Assembly: GCA_007922305.1 (NCBI GenBank)
Contig: ML677386.1
Coordinates: 14,215,585 to 14,279,584 of the forward strand
Direction: 5' to 3'
Length of the DNA: 64,000 nt
DNA from: Dermatemys mawii
Lineage: Eukaryota > Chordata > Testudines > Dermatemydidae
Part shown: positions 55,364 through 64,000 of the stretch, piece by piece
How positions within the stretch are numbered: position 1 is the first letter of the stretch
How the letters are laid out: each line of letters opens with the position of its first letter
Notes under the pieces: model-generated
Databases searched by the model: none
What the model was told of the DNA's origin: nothing
Seen by the model: the letters and a program-made list of their open reading frames with translations, nothing else
Position numbers and translations under genes: made by a program

Positions 55364-56224
55364 CAATACAGTAACTTTTAGAGGGGGGAAGAGTATGAAG
55401 AGAAGCACAGAGTGTATAAGGCTGCATAAGACTTCAGCTCAGTTGTCTCAGGGGGCATAACACAATCACGAGTAAGGGACAACCCCCCGCCCCTTCCAGG
55501 AGCATGAGTAGATGTCAAAAAAAAGAGATAAAGATTAGCAGTAGGAGGAAGGGCAAAAAGTAGCCATCTGTGTGAGGGAGCGGGACTTCAAGAAAGTGTC
55601 TCTTGGAGTTGGGAGAAAGGCCAGTGTGCAAATAATCTATGCAGGAGGCTCCAGTCTCTTCCCTCAAATCCCATTTGTGCTGTGATGCATACAAAAATAT
55701 AACCACCCAATGAGTAAGTGGAATTATTGTCAGGCTGGCCATTTTATTTTATTATTCATAAATAAAAGCCTTTCAGTGGTCTATAATCACAAATTGTGGG
55801 ATCATAAATTGAGCATTTTTTAATTGTTACTCTAATCCCTACCTCCACTCTTTGCCACACTCACATTTCATATTATATTGTAAGATCCACGGGGCAGGGG
55901 CTGTTTCTTCCTGTGTGTAAAGCCTTTTGGTGCTATGCAGGACAAAAAAAATAAAACAATTTTTAAAAAGGGCCTGGGGTTTTCACAGGCCAGACCCATA
56001 GTCAAAGACTGAGGGTCTAATCCTGAGAAATAGCAAACATCCACAACTGCTCTTGATGGCAATGGGAGCTGAGCATGCTCAGTACCTCTGAGAAGATGAC
56101 CTTTAGTTTTAAAACTTCGATATGATCTAGAAAGATAAGTAAGAAACCATAAATGGATATGCCTGGAATGATGCCTAAAGTCAGATTCGATTTAAATGTT
56201 AAAAAAAGGGAAAAGGTCAATGAC

Positions 56225-56940
56225 AGATTCAGAGATTATAAAATCAAGAGGACCAGTTGTGATAATCCAGTCTGACCTCTGCATAATACACGCCATATGT
56301 TTTCGTGAATTAATGCCTGTTTGAACTAGAATACACTTTCAGAAAAAACCATCCCAATTTTGATGTTAAAATTGTCCTTGATGGAGAATCCACTATAGCC
56401 CTTCCTAAATTGTTCCAATGATTAATAACCATCACTATCAAAAATGTGTGCCTTTTTTCTAGTTTGGATTTGTATAGCTTCAACTTTCAGCCATTGGATT
56501 GCATTATACCTGTGTCTGTGAGACTGAAGAGCTTCTATTATCAAATTTCTGTTCTCCATGTAGGTACTTACGACTGTAATTAAGTTGCCCCTTAACCTTC
56601 TTTGGGATAAACTAAATAGACTCAATGAGCTCATTCATTATAAGGCATGTTTTCCTAACCTGTAATCATTCTTGCGGCTCTTCTCTGAACCTTCTCAAAT
56701 TTTCCAAAATCCTTGAATTGTGAACACCAGAACTGGATCCAGTATTTCAGCAGCAGTGCCAAATACAGAGGAAATATAAATTCACTACACCTACTCAATA
56801 TTCCCTTGTTTATACAGCCAAGGATTCCATTAGTCCCTTTGACCCCCACATCATACTGGGAACTCACACTCATCAGATTATCTACCATGGCCAAGTCTTT
56901 TTCAGAGTCACTGCCTCCAATAATATAGTGCTGCATTCTG
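56225..56940 (-). mobile_element. CR1 LINE fragment, end of ORF2 plus 3' UTR
   Basis: Minus-strand translation gives DNLMSVSSQYDVGVKGTNGI and KYWIQFWCSQFKDFGK then VQRRAARMITG, the conserved end of sauropsid CR1 ORF2. The UTR continues to about 56225. Frames carry breaks. Confidence 0.85.
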
Positions 56941-58629
56941 TTGTAGTATTAATTACCAGGAAGTTCTTTCCTGCTCAAAAACTGACAGGGCTGTCCCTGG
57001 TATTCTTCTAGGGCAGAGGTTAATATTCTAATTGAAAGCATGTTTGTGAACAGTCAGCATGCACTACTCTGATTCTCCTAAGCAATAAAAGAATTTTAAA
57101 AAAAGGGCGAGAAACAAGCAGAATGGCATATGTTGCACTGGAAGGGAGGAAACTGTATTAATTAGAAATTGATAGGGCAGAATATGTCTAATGACCTAAG
57201 GACATTACTCGGATTTGGAGGGGAGGTACTCAAAGTTCAGATTCAAATACAAAAGATACCAAGAATCACTTGCATCCTTTTCCCTACATTCCACCAACAA
57301 AGACTACAAAAAACCCAGACTTAAAATATATTTAAAAAATAGTAATGGCCTCATGTGCTGAGCCACCCAATCTCATAGTGTGCAAAGTCCCAGGGAGAAT
57401 CCACATATATATGATTCTGGCATTCCTGGACACACCTGTTCTGTGGATGAAGTACTTGAACATTTCAAGGCTATCTACCCAGCACCTTTCGCAGCGACAA
57501 AGGCAAAAAACAATTTCCAGAGTGGCCTTGTACCCTTTCTGGCATTCTAAGTTTTAACCTACAATCCTGAAGTTTTCTCAGGGCACACTTGGTTTTGCTG
57601 GTTTCCCTGCTTTCACAGGCCCCCACAGAAACAGAACTCTGGGCAAGAAGTCATGCTACCCAATTACATGCTGATTAACTCCCTTCAAGGCAGCAGCAAG
57701 AAACAAGGGTTAGGATTTTCACCAACGCTCAGTATTGGCCTAACTCTGCTGCCACTGAAGTTGACATTACATTTACTTCTCAAATTCCCACCAAGATGCC
57801 GTAGCATTACATAATAATAATACTGGAATGACTAACACCCCAGGGACATAATATCTTACAATATTTTACAATTTTTCCTCTTTATATTCTTTTTTGAGGT
57901 CAAGAAATACATAAATCTCCCTACATAATGATTTAAGATCTCTAGACATAGGTGTACGTATATATATATAAAACCCAACTCTTTAATATATTAAACTTAA
58001 TACTTTTTGTTTTGACTTTTATCCACAACTTTTTGCATTAATATGATAAAGTAACATTTTGTTAAAACTTGATACATGGATGAACATTTTTCTCCTTAGA
58101 TACTAAGGATAAAAAAATACCCAGAAGAGAGCAAAAATCCTTGAGAAAGCATTTTAAATTACTATTGAAATAGATTTAGAAAGGTATAATTTTCACCCAT
58201 GAAAAAGCAAAAATTACAGTCTTCTAACTCAGAATCTCTTGCAGCTCACTGTGAAAGTTGGGAGTTTAAAAATATGAAACCTTCTATGATGTGTCAATTT
58301 GAAAGGAGAGCACAATTGCTTCCAAGGTAGAATATTCTGCTATCAATTTAGATAGTAAATAATATATCTACTCTAGAATTAGGCCAATGGATGAAAGAGA
58401 AGGGGACAAATGCCTTCTGCGGTATCTTAAACCTTTTGCAACTGGTATTTGACAAGTGCGCAGATTTATATATACCATACGAGTTTTCCCCCGTTTTGGT
58501 TTCTGCTGATGGACACTGCATCTTTCCGTATGTAGGAACAATCATTAACTGTCTTTGCAATTACTATTTTAAAAGCTTTTATAACATTTGAAGATTTCCC
58601 TAGAACAATTTATTGTCTTTGTGGGAAAC

Positions 58630-58646
58630 CCTTTATGGACAAAAAT
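58630..58646. repeat. 17-bp target-site duplication, left copy
   Basis: CCTTTATGGACAAAAAT is repeated exactly at 59200-59216 and brackets the Penelope-like fragment. Confidence 0.9.
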
Positions 58647-59199
58647 AGCAAGGAGTCCAGTGGCACCTTAAAGAATAACAGATTTATTTGGGCATAAGCT
58701 TTTGTGGGTAAAAAACCCACTTCTTCAGATGGGTGGAGTGAAAATTACAGATACAGTCATAGATATATTGGCACATGAAGAGAAGGGAGTTACCTTACAA
58801 GTGGAGAACTAGTGTTGACAGGGCCAATTCAGTCAGGGTGGATGTGGTCCAGTCCCAGTAACTGATGAGAAGGTGTCAATACCAATAGAGGGAAAATTGC
58901 TTTTGTAATGAGCCAGCCACTCCCAGTCCCTACTGAAGTCCAAGTTAATGGTGTTAAGTTTGCAAATGACTTGTAGCTCTGTAGTTTCTCTTTGAAGTCT
59001 GTTGTTTAAGGGGTTTTTTTTTGTTGAAGGATGGCTACTTTTAAATTTGTTATTTAATGTGCATGGAGATTGAAAGTGTTCCCCTACTGGCTTTTGTATG
59101 TTACCATTCCTGATGTCTGATTTGTGTCCATTTATTCTTTTAAGTAGAGACTGTCTGGTTGGATACAGACTAACATGGCTACCCCTGTTATATTTGGCA
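58647..59199 (-). mobile_element. Penelope-like element fragment with GIY-YIG remnant
   Basis: A 553-bp insertion bounded by an exact 17-bp duplication. On the minus strand it opens with 'ggggtagccatgttagtctg', then encodes LLKRINGHKSDIRN, KPVGEHF and ETTELQVICKLNT, the C-terminal part of the GIY-YIG endonuclease of Penelope-like elements. A 3' tail 'cttatgcccaaataaatctg' then ends in 'ggtgccactggactcc'. The open frame at 58833-59369 extends into host flank by chance. RT is absent, so this is a 5'-truncated copy. Confidence 0.82.
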
Positions 59200-59216
59200 C
59201 CTTTATGGACAAAAAT
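59200..59216. repeat. 17-bp target-site duplication, right copy
   Basis: Exact match to 58630-58646. Confidence 0.9.
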
Positions 59217-60757
59217 GTGCTCATAATCATGTGCCTTCTTAAGATAATAAGTATGTTTTGAGATACAATTAACGCAAGCTGCCTTTCTCATATAATGCCT
59301 TTTTAACAGGACCACCCTACTTTTGCTAGAAACAAGCCCTTCAATAGAGTTATGCTGCAAGATTTGCATTTAGTGTAAATTGTATATTTTAAAGAACAAA
59401 TATTTTAAAGAGTTTCCAAATGATTTCCTGGAAGATTTGAAACCTAGTCTGTATGACTAAGCGCTATATTTATTTCCTATAGAGCTTGGATACTGCATGG
59501 GGCAAATTCTGCCCTCAGTTAAACTTTAGCAACCCTGTTGATACCATTTGGAGTGGAAGAACATAACTGAACATAATTTGGCCTTGATATGTCTTGAAGT
59601 ATTTTGCCAAGTTTCTGTCAGATATTTAAAATCAAACTTAGACCCTTTCTATCTGTCTATCATTTAACACTTCCGTTATCTCAGAGTGTTTATGGTATGA
59701 TATTGACCATGAGAGACTTGGAACAAAGGATTTATTACTCATACCAGGGCAAATTCAGCACCATCTCTGAAATTTTCATGAAAACATATCAATAGTGGGC
59801 CCTTTTAAAAACACTGATACTTTATACACCATTTGCCAACAATTGCTACATAATACTATCTGAGAAAAAACGGATAGCCACATATTGTTTCCTATGCTAA
59901 GAACTGTGGGCAGAGCAAAGACAACACTGCGCAAAACACACACTACAGATGCTCCCACTAAATAACTGCTGCAATGTCGAGCTGAACCCACTCCTTGCAA
60001 CAGCAGAATGGCTACTTGGGAGAGCATGGTCAAGATATCTACATATGGGAGCAAAAGCTTCACTTTGGTTAGAAAAATATTATTGTTATTTAAAAGTGAA
60101 TCACAAACTTGGATTTCCATTATAAAGAGAAATAGGGTCTTTAATTTTAAACAGTTTTACGAAGCTTATGATCCCCTCCCCAAAGTTTAAGAACTTTGTA
60201 AATTCCAAAATTCCACAAAGATCATCAGTACCTTGAGGATAATGGTGAGAAATCATAATTTTACCTTCAGGCTGGGGGCTTTTGAGTTGTATAAAAACTA
60301 CTCTTGACAACATCACTGGTTAATTTTAATAATGTCACCTATATTCAAAAGACCACAAGTAAATTAGCAGAAATGCTTGATTAAGCATTTGAGAAATTGT
60401 CATAAAGTGAACCCAGAACAGCCTTTTACAGCATGGATGATAAGTTGCAAAGTGAAAAAAGGTCCTTTCCCTTCCACTGCAGACAAACACACCACTGCAA
60501 GTTAATAAGTTTACCAGCCTCAAGGCCCTCAGATTATTTATAGCTGTCATTACCTTGTGACAGATAAATGACAGACGAGTTTGGCCTTCTTTGATATACA
60601 GTAAAGTCTTAATCTTTTAATAAATGTCAAGAGTCAACATTAATGAATAAGTGGGAAGTGGGAGACATCATCACTAAGTTCTTTCTCTCTCCACTACTCT
60701 TTTCATAATTCATACGATTGCTATGCACATCTTATTGATAATTCTCTAGTATATCCT

Positions 60758-60770
60758 CCCCCCCCCCCCC
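60758..60770. repeat. Poly-C run of 13
   Basis: Thirteen consecutive C. Length is prone to sequencing error. Confidence 0.9.
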
Positions 60771-61710
60771 AGCTTTCAAGCACACTATTGGCACAGATAC
60801 CTCCATAGAATGAACAAATATTTGACTCAGTTGATCCCCGACCAGGCTTTGAACTGACACCTGGCATCTAGGCATCAGGAATGGGGTCCTTTTAAGCTTT
60901 TAACTTCAGACCACTAATTAATAGATGACTCAGGAAGCCTGGGATCAGCTTGTATGAAAAATTGCAACCCACTCTGTTTTAGTTTTTCAATGACATCACT
61001 TCAGAGATTCAAATGATTCATGGGCCTCAGGAGATCTTGGTCTGCATAATGTTAATTCCTGCCTGAGTAATATAAGACACATTTTTTAAAAATCTTGAAA
61101 CAGAAGTAAATTGATATTCAAGCTTTCACAATTCTGCAGTGAAAATGCTTAGGTAACACGGAACATTGCATGCGGATTCTTTATGAAGTGCGGTGTGGGT
61201 GGATATTTTGCTATGTCACATTATTCTGTAACTAAAAATGGGCTGAAATTTAAGCCTTAGTGTTTAGATACAGATTCAAAACTTCCTTCGAGTTAATTCA
61301 GATAAGGTGTTTTTGTTCAGGTCTCACCAGGACTATGGTTCCATTGAAAAGCAAATACAGAAAGAGAACATTTTAGTTCAATGACGTGAGCATTAAAATG
61401 GCTAGTGAAGTATTTTGGGCATGAAGTGGGAATGTCTAGATATTAAGTTAGGTTTATGTGTCCACACCATATATAATCATTAGACTCTTTCATATGTCCT
61501 AACTGAAGGCTTAGATGCTATTTAAGATCAGCTTCTGATCAGATATATTGGGTTTTCTTAAAATGTTACCCTATGATCATCTCCTGAGCCATGAGTGATC
61601 TCCTTTGTGGGGCACAAATGTAGCCTCTAAATGATACCCTTTAGGCCCATTTAAATAACAAACAGCAGATCCTGAGATTCCACTCAAATCTGCGTCTCTA
61701 CGGCAGCATG

Positions 61711-63166
61711 TGTGATGAGGTTCGAATCAAGGTGCAATCCAGACCAGCGACCGGTTGTGTCACCACTTGCCTTTGCAACCCTGGATGCCTTACAATACTT
61801 TGCTGTTGTACCTTCCAACCTGGGATGCTCACAGCCAGTCCAAAAGCATGCAGCTCACCCCCTGAGTGTCTGTGTATTAGCCAGCCCTGGTACAGCCGTT
61901 CTGATCCCAGCACCCTGACTACCTCTCTACTCTGGTTTCCACCAGCATTGGTTACAACGAGCAAAGTGACTCCAGACTCCAGTAAATTTTCCCAAAACTG
62001 TGTGTTCTGTAATGCCCAACCCTCTCCTGGGCTGTTCAAATAAATGTTAAGTTCCTCTAAAGACACAAAGCCCACCAGCTTAGTAACTTAACTGGGGTAA
62101 ATACACCTTTCCATTTAAACACTGCACTGAGTTGGTTTATATAAAAGTAACACAAATGTATTAACAATAGGATATAGCTTAAGTGATGTCAAGTAAAAGA
62201 AAAAGTTATAAAGGCTTACAAGCAAATAAAAATGAAAACATGGATATGAAATTTAACTTAGCAAGGTACAAGCTTTGCTTAAGCATGTTTCTCATCTATA
62301 TTCAGTTCCCAGAGACTTCAACACCCACTTGTTTGAAGGACCCATCTTTCTCAGCTTGAAAAAGCTCTGTTCTCTTGTGCCTGTCTAGTGATGAATACCA
62401 AAAAAATGGCTTTTCTGTGAGCTTCCATCCCTCTGTATGATACCTGTGTAAATGGGACTTTGATTGTTACTGATTCCATCGAGATTAATTTACATAGGAC
62501 ACAGGTAGATAGCCGTGACAGTCCCTCCTAATTCAGCAGACTATACAGCCAATGAGTATCCACTATTCCTTATATAGCGCTAATACATACAATTCACAAA
62601 TATATTAATTACCAGTATGTCATAGGCCTCACTTTATATACCTTTATAATACAGTAATATTCTATACAATCAGTTATCACTTTGTATACAATGCTTATCA
62701 CTTGAGGTTCAGCTCTCTTGTCTTTATAGACTAGTAAGTCTTTGCAATGCATTCATTAAGAAATAAAACCCAGACTGAGCTTCTCTTTCCTTCTGGGTGT
62801 AGATTCCATGCTGCTTCTCCCTGACTTGTGAGAGTGAGATTTACCTCCACCTCTTGTTAGCTTGATGGGTCTGCTTATGCAATATGAGTATGTATTCTCG
62901 TAGTCTTTTGGAGCACATTGTAAATAACTCCCAGGTGAGGAAAACACATTCCTTTGTGTAGTGCAGACCTGCTTACTAATTCTCACTTCAGTCAAAATTC
63001 TAGTATATATCCATAACTATTAATAGCCACCATGTACCTACACAATGCAAGATTACTAATAACTAGTGAGTCATTGGTTTTCAAGTGACATCAAACATGG
63101 CATATTTTGTACAAAGATTATTACAATAGTGTGTGGGGTGTGAATACAGGGGTGTGTAGTGTCACA
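61711..63166 (-). mobile_element. Putative solo LTR, 1,456 bp
   Basis: On the minus strand it starts TGTGACACTACACACCCC and ends CCTCATCACA. Flanks GCATG (61706-61710) and GCACG (63167-63171) match 4 of 5, the difference being a CpG transition. Its 5' part ('caaaatatgccatgtttgat') is homologous to 52470-53566. It is long for an LTR, and no primer site or gag/pol adjoins. Confidence 0.65.
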
Positions 63167-63389
63167 GCACGCAGAGTAGTCCACCTGGATTTTCCAGTTT
63201 CATTCCCATTTATATCTTAAATTTCAAAAGACCTCAATGAAGTTTGGGTAATCTTTAATCTGCCAGGACCATGACAGATCAAAGCAAAGATAACACCGAA
63301 GGCAGCTTACAGGCCACTTATTAAATCTCTATACTTTTACACCCTCATTTCTTCAAAGAGATGTATTGTGAACATGAGCAACAGGTGAG

Positions 63390-64000
63390 GGAGGTGTAAC
63401 TACGTGATCCTTGGGGTGAGCTTGTTGTTTGTTTGTTTGTTGTGTGCTTGTTTGCCACCTGTCTGTTTGATTGAAGCTCGTAGCATGGTCTGTTGTCGGA
63501 GCTATGTACTGAGCCAAATGGCCTGCTAGGTTAAATTCAGTGTTTACTTACAAGACTGTAGCTGGATATCCTTTTATCCCCAGTCTGTTTTGGATTCCTT
63601 GACAAGGAGACAGCACTAACTCAGGAAGAACAGGGGTTTAAAAGGCTAGCTTCTGAGCAACTAGGAGAGCTAACGAATAGGAATAGCAAATGGGAGTTTT
63701 GTGAGGGAGTTAAGAGAGGGAGTGTGAGAACCAGATACACGTAATAAACACACTCTAAAAGTAGGCCAATAACTCCTCCCACCCCCCCACACGTGCACCC
63801 CCCACCCTGCCCAGCCAAGAACAAATAAACAATCCCCCCTGCAAGAGTAAAAAATACAGGCAGAAATCCAGTAGCAGAGAGGTGGGTATCCAGCTTATTG
63901 CACTGAATGCAGCATGCCTGATCTGCTGTCTCAGAGACCAATTGTGGGCTCTTGGGACCAGAGTGGCTAAACTGGAAGAGCTAAGGAAGACAGAGACAGA
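63390..64000 (+). mobile_element. Possible retroelement 5' region, cut by window edge
   Basis: It includes a (GTTT)n run near 63425-63445, then 'gggtttaaaaggctagcttc' and a C-rich stretch. At the edge a frame reads ALGTRVAKLEELRKTET, a coiled-coil-like start as in retroelement ORF1/gag proteins. The text resembles an abundant turtle repeat, but I cannot name it. Confidence 0.35.

Larger units (their letters stand above)
48340..64000 (-). other. RGS7: Presumed RGS7 intron running off the right edge
   Basis: More than 15 kb with no recognisable exon. I looked by eye for the next upstream RGS7 segments (DHEX end) and did not find them, so this is most simply one long intron. It is crowded with insertions listed separately: 48763-49829, 50720-50833, 52470-53566, 53590-54110, 55050-55363, 56225-56940, 58647-59199, 61711-63166. 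Confidence 0.7.

Noticed and set aside
54958..55460. Cluster of six overlapping 87-112 residue frames on both strands
   Set aside because: They come from the palindromic GC-rich hAT MITE at 55050-55363, which encodes nothing.
58833..59369. 178-residue minus-strand frame taken as one gene
   Set aside because: It crosses the exact 17-bp target duplication at 59200-59216. Only 58833-59199 belongs to the Penelope-like element and the N-terminal part is host flank.
61698..62075. Overlapping frames on both strands of 111-125 residues
   Set aside because: They fall inside the putative LTR at 61711-63166 and show no domain.
1..64000. CRISPR arrays, bacterial operons, tRNA or rRNA genes
   Set aside because: No direct-repeat/spacer pattern, no ribosome-binding-site-led gene series and no cloverleaf or rRNA signature was seen. 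Base composition, introns and repeats are vertebrate.

Overview
The window looks like nuclear DNA of a sauropsid vertebrate, most likely a turtle. It has split genes with GT-AG introns, many CR1 LINE 3' ends, MIR-type SINE copies, a Penelope-like insertion, palindromic hAT-type MITEs and long TG...CA LTRs. The turtle assignment is inference from the repeat mix. Nothing points to bacterial, plasmid or phage DNA.

The one host gene I can prove is RGS7 (R7-family regulator of G-protein signalling), on the minus strand. Nine exons lie between 48339 and 16002. They total 855 bp, or 284 codons plus a stop. They encode the linker before the GGL domain, the GGL domain that pairs with Gbeta5, the complete RGS domain and the C-terminal tail. 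The DEP/DHEX-coding exons lie beyond the right edge. All exon junctions keep frame. One 54-bp exon (29174-29227) is a symmetric cassette behind an unusually long polypyrimidine tract.

Layout: 1-4973 is intergenic DNA with CR1 and MIR relics. 4974-10912 is a nearly full-length but broken Ty3/gypsy LTR retrotransposon with 397-bp LTRs and a 5-bp target duplication. Its integrase lies upstream of the reverse transcriptase, the domain order of the Gmr1 group, and its capsid resembles the SCAN domain. 10913-16001 runs up to the RGS7 stop codon and holds the 3' UTR. 16002-48339 is RGS7 exons and introns, with CR1, MIR, MITE and solo-LTR insertions. 48340-64000 is most simply the next RGS7 intron. 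It carries a 1.07-kb hAT-like element with a perfect 8-bp duplication, an (AAAT)n array containing a 10-N gap, two related LTRs in opposite orientation, a degraded LINE reverse-transcriptase fragment, a hAT MITE, a CR1 fragment and a Penelope-like fragment with a 17-bp target duplication.

I see no new defence, toxin or biosynthetic system. The features most worth a second look are the integrase-before-RT element with its SCAN-like capsid, the cassette exon control region, and the set of insertions whose exact boundaries can be read from target-site duplications.
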